A stretch of DNA of 64,000 bases. It comes from Nipponacmea schrenckii (taxonomy: Eukaryota; Mollusca; Gastropoda; Lottiidae). The position numbers and the translations under genes were made by a program. This document shows, in pieces, positions 10,386 through 21,950 of this stretch; position 1 is the stretch's first letter, and every line of letters begins with the position of its first letter. The notes under the pieces are model-generated. The model had not been told where the DNA came from. It did no database searches and saw only the letters and a program-made list of their open reading frames with translations. The DNA is taken from positions 1,054,001-1,118,000 of the forward strand of contig JAUJPP010000012.1 of NCBI GenBank assembly GCA_030562195.1, given 5' to 3'.

Positions 10386-11340
10386 TATTTGGTCTATGTT
10401 TTTTTTTAATTTTATTTATTTTATTTTTTTCGTTGGTTATGGCGTGTTGTCTTTGGTCTGTTGTTTGTTTGTTTGTCGTTGGCGTTATGTTATCATGCTG
10501 TCTATGGTCTTTTGTTTTTGTCACCTGATTGCAGCTTTTTCTGATCATTTTTTTCTTGGAGATCCAAGCAGAAGGATAGATTATTACAAGCGAAACATTG
10601 GAAAAATTATTCAATTATTCAGAACATACATTAATAATTTGATCAAATTTTAATTACCAAAATTATACATATTAAAATAAAAGCAAAACGTTGTATATCG
10701 TCCGAATAATGTCCAAAAAATTCATAGTAAAGAATCCCACACCCCCCCCCCTCCTTAAATAAGGTCTTTCTTTTTAAAACATTTCATAAAGATTATATAT
10801 TTTACAAGCAGTTCTTTTTAACATAATATGCAAATAGGCATTTCAAAAGAATACCAGTTAAACGGTTACAAAAAAGGTCAAAACGAAAACAACAACCACC
10901 AAAACGATAAAAAAAAATATATTTCATTCAAAGCCGATATTTTAGTAAGTGGAAAAATAAAATTGTTATAGGCCTATTATTATATTTAAGATAACCTTGT
11001 TACTTAAATTAACCAATTTCAACAATGATAGGCTAGATCTCGATGCCAATTTCTTTCACTGAACTTAATTCTGCCGATTTATCACCTCCGATGACCTCTT
11101 TAAATAACAAGGTCATTGTGTTAGGATCTAACGGCTTTTGACATAGAGATAATTCGGGATGTTATGATCTTTATCAATCTGGGTTCTGCCTTCTTGATTA
11201 GAATGAAATTACAACATTAAAACAAGCACTACGTCTTCTGTAAACATAACGTTACAAAATGTTTATGACGTTCATACGCCGCACTTGGTCTTCCTTCGAA
11301 AACTTTTCTTTATTATTTCCATTTGTACATGATGTTCGCC
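10386..11340. other. Low-complexity and unrecognised sequence
   Basis: From 10386 to about 10530 there is a T-rich stretch with TTTGTTTGTCGTTGGCG, shared with 23170-23290 and 41980-42120 (repeat R2). The remainder is AT-rich with homopolymer runs and no gene that I can recognise. Confidence 0.5.
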
Positions 11341-11341
11341 A

Positions 11342-11848
11342 GGAGACCCATCTAAATGCCTCTTGGCACATATTGAAAAATTTGTCCAAAAAAACAATGA
11401 TAAGAAAGAGAAACTGGCCTTGAGAACTAGAGCGACAAAATACAGTCTTATTTCAAAAGATTACCAAGCTTTAGATCGAGACTTTACAAACTTTGAAAGT
11501 GACTTATCACATTATGCGAAATGTTGATGCATTAAATTGATTGCGAAACAAATGGATACTTTGAAAAAAAGCAAATTGAAAATAAAAAAAGCACCAATTG
11601 TTAGAAAAAAAGTTGAACGAGGCTAAAACTGCTTATCAAGCTTGTTAATGGCAGAAACATTAACAAATAATGATGACGATGGTGATTTAATGAGATCTTT
11701 TGATGAAACCATGAAATCATTAGAAACAAAGAGTGAGCATGACAAGTGAAAATCACTAGAGGATACTAATGATGAACTTCATGAAAAATTATCCAATGAC
11801 AATGATGCTTCAATTCAACCACCAATGAAAGTGTCAAAAAACAAATAA
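11342..11848 (+). pseudogene. Decayed reading frame, unknown protein
   Basis: One frame stays protein-like for about 165 codons despite internal stops near 11525, 11623 and 11746. It is rich in K, E, D, S and N, as in the segments LLAHIEKFVQKNND, RDFTNFESDLSHYAK, NNDDDGDLMRSFDETMK and DTNDELHEKLSNDNDAS. The composition suggests a hydrophilic, partly helical protein. I recognise no domain. It could be a captured host exon set or an accessory protein of a mobile element. It ends at a TAA just before the 41-bp satellite field. Confidence 0.4.
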
Positions 11849-11934
11849 TGTGATGATTTATATGTTTCTAATGAATGTCTGATAAAGAAACAGACTATCG
11901 GGGAGAGTGAACATGGCAGATGCAGAAAAGCCAT

Positions 11935-12560
11935 GTTCCGTCCCGATTTGTCATTTCGTCCCAATGTGTCATTTTTCTGAGATGTCCCGATTTATCACAA
12001 GATATCGTCCAATTGTGTCACAATATTTCAATTTGTCACTAAAAATCGGCCCGATTTGTCGCAAAATTTCAATTTGTCACTAGATATCGTCCCATTTTGT
12101 CGCAAAATTTCAATTTGTCACCAGAATTCGTCCCAATTTGTCGCAAAATTTCAATTTGTCACTAAATATCGTCCCGATTTGTCGCAAAATTTCAATATGT
12201 CACTTAAAATCGTCCCGATTTGTCGCAGAATTTCAATTTGTCACAAGAAATCGTCATGTTTTGTCGCAAAATTTCAATTTGTCACTGGAAATCGTCCCGA
12301 TTTGTCGAAAAATTTGAAAATGTCACTAAATATCGTCCCGATTTGTCAGAAAATTTCAATTTGTCACTGGAAATCATCCCGATTTGTCGAAAAATTTGAA
12401 AATGTCACTAAATATCGTCCCAATTGGACACAAAATTTAAATTTGTCACTAGAAATCGTCCCAATATGTCGAAAAATTTCAATTTGTCAGTGCAAATCGT
12501 CCCAATTTGTCGCAAATTTTCAATCTATGACTGGAAATTATTCCATTGTATCGCTAAATT
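11935..12560 (+). repeat. 41-bp satellite, array A
   Basis: About fifteen copies of a 41-bp unit with the halves TCGTCCCGATTTGTCGC and AAAATTTCAATTTGTCACTA. A related array occurs at 14447-15058 and at 18093-18662, always with the entry phrase TTCCGTCCCGATTTGTCATT. A 175-codon frame across it only reflects that 41 bp reads as a 41-residue period over three units. Confidence 0.95.
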
Positions 12561-13184
12561 TTAGGTCAATCTGGCACTTTTGAATCAGAACCAAGTGCAT
12601 GATTAGTCGTGGGACCATTTTTTCCGATTAAGGGGCAAAGAAGGAAATTCGAAAATAGCAATTCAACTAGTTTATTTTCGAAAAACGAATTACCATTTTT
12701 AAGAGGGAGTGTTGTGTTGGTAAGAGAGGGTACTATATGGGTATTAATCTGGGCCTGTATTCATAACTTAAGTGATGACTAAGGGAATTATAAGTTTAAG
12801 GAGACTTATGATTACGGGCACTGATTACAAAGGAGTTGGATGTATCTAATGGGTATATTGAAATTAAATATTGATGCAAAAATAATTGCTTTTCTGTATT
12901 ACAAGAAGTTTTGGACCACGAGTCCTGACGAGCCCTTGCAATTCGGAGTTAGATCCAAAAAATATTTGGTAGGGGGGGGGGGGTATGAAACAGGATGTAT
13001 CGGACTATCGGTCATATTACAGCTTTAGCGGAGTTACTGTTACCATAATAACTAATAGCCACTTCTAATACAAGGGCTTGATTCATTTCCCTAGCATAAT
13101 ATTCTCTATTAAATTTATAAGCGATATCTCAACAAGCCTTTATTGATCAATGTAATTTTGAGTTTTGAGGAACCTCATACCTCT
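12561..13184. other. Linker between satellites
   Basis: Unique-looking linker with a G12 homopolymer near 12970. The part around 12948-13014 recurs at 18665-18742. The stretch AACAAGCCTTTATTGATCAA (13131-13150) recurs at the LINE insertion point at 18747. No gene seen. Confidence 0.6.
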
Positions 13185-14446
13185 CATTCTAATAAAATAT
13201 AATATACCTCCATTATATCGAACTATATAATATACCTCTCATTCTAATAAAATATAATATACCTCCCATTATATCGAACTATAACATACCTCTCATTCTA
13301 ATAAAATATAATATACCTCCCATTATATCGAACTATAATATACCTCTCATTCTAATAAAATATAATATACCTCCCATTATATCGAACTATAATATACCTC
13401 TCATTCTAATAAAATATAATATACCTCTCATTATATCGAACTATACTTTACCTCTTATTCTAATAAAATTTAATATACCTCCCATTATATCGAACTATAC
13501 TATACCTCTCATTCTAATAAAATACTATATACCTCCATTATGTCGCACTATAATATACCTCTCATTCTAATAAAATATAATATACCTCCAATTATATCGA
13601 ACTATAACATACCTCTCATTCTAATAAAATATAATATACCTCCCATTATATCGAACTATACCATACCTCTCATTCTAATAAAATATAATATACCTCCCAT
13701 TATATCGAACTATACCATACGTCTCATTCTAATAAAATATTATATACCTCCACTATATCGAACTATAATATACCTCTCATTCTAATAAAATATAATATAC
13801 CTCCCATTATATCGAACTATAATATACCTCTCATTCTAATAAAATATAATATACCTCCCATTATATCGAACTATACTTTACCTCTTATTCTAATAAAATA
13901 TAATATACCTCCCATTATATCGAACTATAATATACCTCTCATTCTTATAAAATATAATATACCTCCCATTATATCGAACTATACTTTACCTCTTATTCTA
14001 ATAAAATATAATATACCTCCCATTATATCGAACTATACTGTACCTCTCATTCTTATAAAATATTATATACCTCCATTATGTCGCACTATAATATACCTCT
14101 CATTCTAATAAAATATAATATACCTCTCATTCTAATAAAATATAATATACCTCCCATTATATCGAAATATAATATACCTCTCATTCCTTTAAAATAGAAT
14201 ATACTTCCCATTATATCGAACTATAATATACCTCTAATTCTAATAAAATATAATATACCTCCCATTATATTGAACTATACTATACCTCGCATTCTAATAA
14301 AATATAATATACCTCCCATTACATCGAAATATAATATACCTCTCATTCTAATAAAATATAATATACCTCCCATTATATCGAACTATACTTTACCTCTTAT
14401 TCAAAAAAATATAATATACCTCCCATTATATCGAACTATACTATAC
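13185..14446 (+). repeat. 54-bp satellite, array B (forward)
   Basis: About 23 copies of a 54-bp unit made of two related 27-bp halves, both starting ATAATATACCTC. One half continues TCATTCTAATAAAAT and the other CCATTATATCGAACT, so the unit probably arose by duplication and divergence of a 27-bp ancestor. Because 54 is divisible by three, an open frame with an 18-residue period appears; it is not a gene. Confidence 0.95.
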
Positions 14447-15058
14447 CGTGTTCCGTCCCGATTTGTCATTTCGTCCCAATGTGTCATTTTCCTGGGTCGT
14501 CCCGATTTGTCACTAAATTTCGTCCATTGTGTCGCAAAATTACAATTTGTCACTAGAAATCGTCCCGATTTGTCGCAAAATTTCAATATGTCACTAAATA
14601 TCGTCCCATTGTGTCGCAAATTTTCAATTTGTCACTAGAATTCGTCCCGATTTGTCGCAAAATTTCAAATTGTCAATAAAGATAGTCCCATTGTGTCGCA
14701 AAATTGCAATTTGTCACTAGAAATCGTCCCGATTTGTCGCAAAATTTCAATATGTCACTAAATATCGTCCCATTGTGTCGCAAAATTGCAATTTGTCAGT
14801 AGAATTCGTCCCGATTTGTCGCAAAATTTCAAATTGTCAATTAAGATAGTCCCATTGTGTCGCAAAATTGCAATTTGTCACTAGAAATCGTCCCGATTTG
14901 TCGCAAAATTTCAATATGTCACTAAATATCGTCCCATTGTGTCGCAAAATTTCAATTTGTCACTAGAATTCGTCCCAATATGTCGCAAAAATTCAATTTG
15001 TCACTTAAATATTATCCAAATTTGTCACTGGAGATCGTCCCAGTGTGTCCTAAAATCC
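14447..15058 (+). repeat. 41-bp satellite, second array
   Basis: Same unit and orientation as at 11935-12560, entered by CGTGTTCCGTCCCGATTTGT directly from the 54-bp array. Within it the units themselves show a two- to three-unit pattern, for example GATAGTCCCATTGTGTCGCA at two positions. Confidence 0.95.
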
Positions 15059-15745
15059 AGCCGAATCGAAGATAACCGACCTGGAAAGCATTTTATAAAA
15101 ATATATTTTTAATAAATTACAATATTTGCCTTGGGAAATGTTGCATGAAATGAAAAAGTGTTCCATGGTTTCAAAAGTTGCTCTACATATTTGAATACAT
15201 GTAATTAAAAGCCCTCGCCCCCCCCCCCCTTTGTTTATTCAAGAAAATGTTTTGATAATCTAAATCGGTGTGTTCATCAAAAAATTTTTTTTACAACTTC
15301 ATACCAGTTTTTGAGCACTTCGCTATTCAAAGGGGATATGTCATAGTTACAGAATGGCAATTAAATTCCACCATAATCTACTAATATATGATTGTAGGTG
15401 ATCAACCAGCTTTATCCAAAAAATGCAACTGTTTTTGCAAATTCATATAAATCTACCATTATTATCCCCCCCCCCCACTTCCTTGAAATCCCGATAAACA
15501 AACCCCTTTTTTGATTAATCTTCACCATTTTACAATAGTTAACAATTGCTTTATGACCTAGGCCAGTACTTCCGTCAGAAAAATAATTTTTCTTTCACAA
15601 TTTTAATACCCCTTTTCATTTTCTGCTGACCATTCCAGATGAAGGTTTCTTCGATTTTGTTAACTAATTTTAAAATTTTTTCAGGAATAAGGGTTGATAG
15701 TATTAAATATAATAGTAATAAAAATGCTTAAATGTCTGAATGTAT
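15059..15745. other. Spacer between the inverted satellite arrays
   Basis: AT-rich with two long C tracts near 15217 and 15466. No gene or known element. It separates the forward 54-bp array on the left from its inverted counterpart on the right. Confidence 0.5.
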
Positions 15746-18092
15746 ATTATATTTTATTAGAATGAGAGGTATATTATAGTTCGATATAATGGAGGTATAT
15801 TATATTTTATTAGAATGAGAGGTATATTTTAGTTCGATATAATAGGAGGTATATCATATTTTATTAGAATGAGAGGTATATTATAGTTCGATATAATGGG
15901 AGGTATATAATATTTTATTAGAATGAGAGGTATGGTATAGTTCGATATAATGGGAGGTATATAATATTTTATTAGAATGAGAGGTATAGTATAGTTCGAT
16001 ATAATGGGAGGTATATTATATGTTATTATAATGAGAGGTATATTATAGTTCGATATAATGGGAGGTATAAATATTATATTTCGATATAATGGAAGGTATA
16101 TTATATTTCGATATAATGGGAGGTATATTATATTTTATTAGAATGAGAGGTATAGTATAATTCGATATAATGGGAGGTATATTATATTTTATTAGAATGA
16201 GAGGTATATTGTAGTTCGATATAATAGGAGGTATATCATTTTTTATTAGAATGAGAGGTATATTATAGTTCGATATAATGGGAGGTATATTATATTTTAT
16301 TAGAATGAGAGGTATAGTATAGTTCGATATAATAAGAGGTATATTATATTTTATTAGAATGAGAGGTATATTATAGTTCGATATAATGGGAGGTATATTA
16401 TATTTTATTAGAATCAGAGAGGTATATTATAGTTCGATATAATGGGGGGTATATAAATTTTTTTTTTAAATTTGAATGAGAGGTATTATAGTTCGATAAA
16501 ATGGAGGTATATTATATTTTATTAGAATTAGAGGTATATTATAGTTCGATATAATGGGAGGTATATTATATTTTATTAGAATGAGAGGTATAGTATAGTT
16601 TGATATAATGGGAGGTTTATTATATTTTATTAGAATGAGAGGTATATAATAGTTCGATATAATGGGGGTATATTATATTTTATTAGAATGAGAGGTATAT
16701 CATAGTTCGATATAATGGGAGGTATATTATATTTTAATTTGAATGAAAAGGTATATTATATTTTGATATAATGGGAGGTATATTATATTTTATTAGAATG
16801 AGAGGTATATAAAAGTTCGATATAATGGGGGGTATATTAAAATTTTATTAGAATGAGAGGTATATATAGTTCGATATAATGGGGGGTATATTATATTTTA
16901 ATTTGAATGGGGAGGTATATTATATTTTGATATAATGGGAGGTATATTATATTTTATTTGAATGAGAGGTTTTATAAAAGTTCGATATAATGGGGGGTAT
17001 ATTATATTTTATTAGAATGAGAGGTATATTATAGTTCGATATAATGGGAGGTATATTATATTTTAATTTGAATGGGGAGGTATATTATATTTTGATATAA
17101 TGGGAGGTATATTATATTTTATTAGAATGAGAGGTATATAAAAGTTCGATATAATGGGAGGTATATTATATTTTATTAGAATGAGAGGTATATATAGTTC
17201 GATATAATGGGAGGTATATTATATTTTATTAGAATGAGAGGTATATTAAAAGTTCGATATAATGGGGGGTATATTATATTTTATTAGAATGAGAGGTATA
17301 TATATTCGATATAATGGGAGGTATATTATATTTTAATAGAATGAGAGGTATAGTATAGTCGAATAATGGAGGTATATTAAAATTTTATTAGAATGAGAGG
17401 TATAGTATAGTTCGATATAATGGGAGGTATTTATATTTTATTTGAATAAAAGGTAAAGTATAGTTCGATATAATGGGAGGTATATTATATTTTATTGAAT
17501 GAGAGGTATATTATAGTTCGATATAATGGGAGGTATATTATATTTTATTAGAATGAGAGGTATATTATATTCGATATAATGGGAGGTATATTAAAATTTT
17601 TTTAGAATGAGAGGTATGGGAATTCGATAAATCGAGGTATATTATTTTATTAGAATGAGAGGTATAGTAAAGTTCGATATAATGGAGGGATATTATATTT
17701 TATTAGAATGAGAGGTATATTATAGTTCGATATAAGGGAGGTATATTATATTTTATTTGAATGAGAGGTATATATATTCGATTAATGGGAGGTATAAATA
17801 TTAATATTTCGATATAATGAAGGTATATTATATTTCGAATAATGGAGGTATATTATATTTTATTAGAATGAGAGGTATAGTATAATTCGATATAATGGGA
17901 GGTATATTATATTTTATTAGAATGAGAGGTATAGTATAGTTCGATATAATGGGAAGTATATTATATTTTATTGGAATGAGATGTATATTTTAGTTCGATA
18001 TAATGAGTGGTATATTATATTTTATTAGAATGAGAGGTATATTATATTTCGATATAATGGGAGGTATATTATATTTATTAGAATGTGAGGTA
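15746..18092 (-). repeat. 54-bp satellite, inverted array
   Basis: More than forty copies of the same 54-bp unit in reverse complement (AGTTCGATATAATGGGAGGT, TATTAGAATGAGAGGTATA). The array is longer and more variable than the forward one, with many small indels, especially at 16.4-17.8 kb. With 13185-14446 it forms a large interrupted inverted repeat. Confidence 0.95.
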
Positions 18093-18662
18093 TGTTCCGT
18101 CCCGATTTGTCATTTCGTCCCAATGTGTCATCTTTCTGAGTTGTCACGATTTGTAGCAAGATATCGTCCCATAGTGTCACAAAATTTCAATTTGTCACTA
18201 AAAATCGTCCCGATTTGTCGCAAAATTTCAATATGTCACTAATAATCGTCCCGATTTGTCGCAAAATTTCAATTTGTCACTAGATATCGTCCCATTTTGT
18301 CGCAAAATTTCAATTTGTCACTAGAAATCGTCCCGATTTGTCGCAAAATTTCCAATTTGTCACTAAATATAGTCCCATTGTGTCGCAGAATTTCAATTTG
18401 TCACTAGAAATCGTTATGTTTTATCCCAAAATTTCAATTTGTCACTAGAAATTGTCCCGATTTGTCACAATATTTCAATTTGTCACTAGAAATCGTCCCG
18501 ATTTGTCACAAAATTTCAATTTGTCACTGGAAATCGTCCAATTTGTCGAAATATTCGAAAATGTCACTAAATATCGTCCCAATTGGACACAAAATTTAAA
18601 TTTGTCACTATAAATCGTCCAAATATGTCGAAAAATTTCAATTTGTCAGTGGAAATCGTCCA
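18093..18662 (+). repeat. 41-bp satellite, third array
   Basis: Same orientation as the first two arrays, again entered by TTCCGTCCCGATTTGTCATT and ending in degraded units close to those that end array A. It shows that the 41-bp array did not invert along with the 54-bp array. Confidence 0.95.
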
Positions 18663-18811
18663 CAATTCGGAGACTGAGTTAGATCCAAAAAATATTTGGT
18701 AGGGGGGGGGGGGGTATGAATCAGGATGTATCGGACTATCGGTCCTAACAAGCCTTTATTGATCAATGTAATTTTAACAAAACATGTAAATGGGATGTCC
18801 ATATTGATTAT

Positions 18812-19693
18812 TTGATACAGAAAACTGCTAAAATGATTAATTGTTTAAAAAGCCTTAAATATCGCCTTTCCCGTAAAGCTCTCACCACCCTGTATATCTC
18901 ATTTATTCTTTCTATATTTGATTATTCTGACATCGTTTGGGACAATATTTCTATTCTTTTAGCCACTAAACTTGAAAACCTACACCTAGATGCTCTCCGA
19001 ACAATCACTGGTTTGCCTCGAGGTACATCCCACAGTATCCTTTACAATGAATCTGGATTATCTTCTCTTTCCATACGTAGGAAAGTCCACAAATTAGTTA
19101 CATTTTATAAGATGAAAAATAGCCTAGCCCCTCAATATCTTTCTTCTCTAGTTCCCTTTTCATCTTCTCAACATTCATCTTACTCGCTTAGAAATCCTAA
19201 CATGATCCGCCAAATACGATGCAAAACTTCCTTCTATCAATCCTCCTTTTTACCCTCTACTATTAAATTATGGAATGAATTGAGCAATGACATCAAGTCA
19301 CAGCCCTCTGTCTCTAAATTCAAAAAATTACTATACAAATCCTTTTTTCCGCCCCGCAAAAAGCTCTTTGACTATGGTGAACGTCAGATGCAAATAATTC
19401 ATTGTAGACTACGTAACAATAAAAGTAATCTAAATTTCCATACTTTTCTAATGCATGTCAATGACAATCCCCGCTGCTCATGTGATCTTGATCTCGAAAC
19501 TTCAGAACATTTTTTACTTTGGTGTCCTAACTACTCAACTTGCCGCACTAATTCAATTCACACACTTCCGATTCACTTTCAAAATATTTCATGCCTCCTT
19601 TACGGAAATCAACAGCTCAGTTATACTGAAAACGTCAGAATCTTCAAAACATTACACCAATTCATCAAGGCCTCGAAACGCTTCGATCTATGA
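18812..19693 (+). CDS. C-terminal region of a LINE ORF2 protein (fragment)
   Basis: This frame of 293 residues is open to its natural stop. It begins inside the part that follows the reverse transcriptase palm: LSRKALTTLYISFILSIFDY, then a DALRTITGLPRGTS segment, typical of the thumb and post-RT region of CR1/Jockey/RTE-like proteins. The C-terminal end has a cysteine-histidine cluster (CSCDLDLETSEHFLLWCPNY) usual for these proteins. The catalytic YxDD box and the endonuclease lie in the missing 5' part, so the fragment has no activity. The frame is open over its whole length, which suggests a fairly recent insertion. The clade cannot be fixed without the palm. Confidence 0.82.
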   Translation: MIQKTAKMINCLKSLKYRLSRKALTTLYISFILSIFDYSDIVWDNISILLATKLENLHLDALRTITGLPRGTSHSILYNESGLSSLSIRRKVHKLVTFYKMKNSLAPQYLSSLVPFSSSQHSSYSLRNPNMIRQIRCKTSFYQSSFLPSTIKLWNELSNDIKSQPSVSKFKKLLYKSFFPPRKKLFDYGERQMQIIHCRLRNNKSNLNFHTFLMHVNDNPRCSCDLDLETSEHFLLWCPNYSTCRTNSIHTLPIHFQNISCLLYGNQQLSYTENVRIFKTLHQFIKASKRFDL

Positions 19694-19764
19694 GACCAAA
19701 TTTCGAGACTGGTCTTTTTATTTATTTATTTATTTTTCTTTTTTATCTATCTATTTATTTATTA

Positions 19765-19766
19765 AC

Positions 19767-19838
<72 letters not shown>

Positions 19839-19920
19839 TATTTATTTATTCTTTTTATTTATTTAGTTTTTTTATTTTATTTATTTATTTATTTATTTAT
19901 TTATTTTTTTTTTTTTTTTT
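19765..19920 (+). repeat. (TTA)n, TTTA and T-run tract in the LINE 3' region
   Basis: About 22 TTA/ATT units (19770-19837), then TTTA repeats and a run of more than 20 T residues near 19905-19926. It lies between the LINE stop codon and its 3' end. Confidence 0.9.
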
Positions 19921-20235
19921 TTTTTTATTTAGTTCATTTATATAATTATTATTAAAAGTAACATTTCTCGGATTTATTTACTAGTATACATATTTTTCAT
20001 ATTTATTTCTTTTTATTAATTAATTTATTTCACTTTGATTTATTTATTGATTGTTTTATATCCTCACTTATTATTGTATATATCTTATTTTGTACATCTT
20101 TCTAAACAATGCTCCACTCCACAAGGAAGCAAACTTATATAAGTCTTTATTGGCTTGTCTTTGTATCCTGTATTAATTTGTTTTGTAAAATGTTTTATTT
20201 GTATTAATAAATATTGTTTAAATCAATGTAATTTT

Positions 20236-20436
20236 GAGTTTTGAGGAACCTCATACCTGTCATTCTAATAAATATAATATACCGCCTATTATATCAAACT
20301 ACAATATACCTCTCATTCTTAAAAAAAAATATACCCCTTATTATATCGAACTATAATATACCTCTCATTCTAATAAAATATAATATACCTCCCATTATAT
20401 CGAACTATACTTTACCTCTTATTCTAATAAAATATA
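20236..20436 (+). repeat. 54-bp satellite, short forward array (left of the LTR)
   Basis: About four units in forward orientation following the LINE target site, preceded by the same GAGTTTTGAGGAACCTCATA that precedes the array at 13185. It continues at 21399 after the LTR-like insertion. Confidence 0.9.
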
Positions 20437-21398
20437 TGTCACAATATTGTATAATATTATAAATAAAAGTTAATATTGGTATTAGTTTTGTTTCTTAAGA
20501 CATGGAAAATAGGGACTACCTGAGAGACTGAAAGTGTGAGACTGAATGTATGCACGTGGAGTGGGTGCACGTGTTATAATAAGTATAAAAGAGGTGAATG
20601 TTTGATACTTGTGGTCAGTGTTAATACAGACGGGACGACTGGTGGACTCTTCCTTTAGTTGAAATGTAGAGATGTTATGGTAATTATAATGTATACTTTT
20701 ATGTTGCCGTACTATGCGATTATATCAAGTAAAATTACCTTTTTATATAATTGAATGAATCGCCGGTATTTAAAGTCATCGAGAATATTGCCAAGTCCCG
20801 ATAATGTTGTCTGAACATATGTTGTCTGTAACATCTGTAATATGTAACATTTAATAGTTGGTTGTAATCATTGTTGATGTGTACCTGGGACGGCATCCTG
20901 GTGACCTTTTTAAAGATGATTACTGTGTAACCTTATATGACTAAGCGTTTGTTCCCGTTTATACGTTTGTTCCTGTTTATACGTTTGTTCCGGGTTAAAC
21001 GTTTGTTCCTGTCTATATAATAATTTAGGTGTTATACAAATGGTTGTTTGATGTCGGCGATTGTGTTTCGATAGCCCATATGTGGTTTCACCGTATAGAA
21101 CCTGTTATGTGTAGTAATTTTGCGTGTCTTAATTAGTAACGTTTAGTGTTTCAGTGATGTGGTCAATGTACTAACGTGGAGCTGATTGGAGTATAGATTA
21201 ATTATGTGTGAATTCCTGTAAGATCCTGTAAAAAGTGTTAAGAGATGGTACAACGTTCCCGGGTCGCGTCGTATTCACATTGTTACGAGTTAATATTTAA
21301 TCTCAACATTAATTGTTGTGTAATAAATTTATATAAATCATCTTTGTGGTTTAATGTCTGAGAGAACACAAACTAACCCTAGAACCTACTTTTTGACA
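20437..21398 (+). mobile_element. Probable solo LTR of a retrotransposon
   Basis: A 962-bp block starts TGTCACAATATTG and ends CTACTTTTTGACA, so the ends are TGTCA and TGACA, a usual LTR border pair. Inside are a TATA-like AAGTATAAAAGAGG near 20581 and an AATAAA near 21322, in the order expected for U3-R-U5. It is flanked on both sides by AATATA in the 54-bp satellite, a plausible but ambiguous target duplication in such a sequence. No gag or pol follows, so recombination to a solo LTR is the simplest explanation. Confidence 0.6.
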
Positions 21399-21592
21399 AA
21401 TATACCTCCCATTATATTGAACTATACTTTACCTCTACTTCTAATAAAGTATTATATACCTCCATTATGTCGCACTATAATATACCTCTCATTCTAATAA
21501 AATATAATATACCTCTCATTATATCGAACTATACTATACCTCTCATTTTTAATAAAATATAATATACCTCCCATTATATCGAACTATAATAG
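21399..21592 (+). repeat. 54-bp satellite, remainder of the short array
   Basis: Three to four forward units that resume after the LTR-like insertion and end abruptly at ACTATAATAG, where the next dispersed repeat begins. Confidence 0.9.
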
Positions 21593-21950
21593 ATGTTGTT
21601 GCTTGGGTGTCGCTGGTTCTTTGCGTGCTGTTTTGGTCAGTTGTTGTTTGTCCAAACGCGGAAGTGCTACAGAAGTACCATAGGCGCAAGTCTTTCATAA
21701 AGGGTTTTCCATTAAGTACACTTTTACAATTTCTATCACGGCATTCGATAGACTAAAATCTGTTTACCAAGCTAACAAACAAAAAGCCTTACAAACAACA
21801 TTAAAGGGCAATGAGCAGTAAACTTTAAGGACAATAATTAATAAGCTTTTTGGATAATGATCTGTAAACTTTTAGGATAAAAATCAGTAAACTATTAGGA
21901 CAAAAATCAGTGTAAATTTTTAAGTCAATAATCTTTTATGAAAATGGTCA
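21593..21950 (+). repeat. Dispersed repeat R3 with a minisatellite of 22-24 bp
   Basis: Starts with TTGTTTGTCCAAACGCGGAA and ATAGGCGCAAGTCTTTCATA, then passes into repeats of the type GGACAATGATCAGTAAACTT. Equivalent blocks occur at 42125-42550, 55075-55330 and 58210-58530, three of them immediately left of repeat R1, so R3 and R1 are probably parts of one element family. Confidence 0.8.

Larger units (their letters stand above)
18776..20221 (+). mobile_element. 5'-truncated non-LTR retrotransposon (LINE)
   Basis: The insertion is bounded by a 14-bp direct repeat, ATCAATGTAATTTT, at 18762-18775 and 20222-20235. The uninterrupted sequence is still present at 13145-13158, so the empty site is known. 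It carries the C-terminal part of an ORF2 and an A+T-rich 3' region with (TTA)n and (TTTA)n tracts. Truncation at the 5' end, a variable-length target duplication and the 3' repeats are the signs of target-primed reverse transcription. Confidence 0.88.

Noticed and set aside
12056..12583. 175-codon frame with a regular FQFVT/ICH pattern
   Set aside because: Periodicity comes from the 41-bp satellite read over three units; not conserved as protein.
13540..13785. Frame with an 18-residue IP-rich period
   Set aside because: Product of the 54-bp satellite, whose length is divisible by three.
19455..19955. 166-codon frame ending in long I/Y/L runs
   Set aside because: Alternative frame of the LINE ORF2 that continues into its TTA microsatellite.
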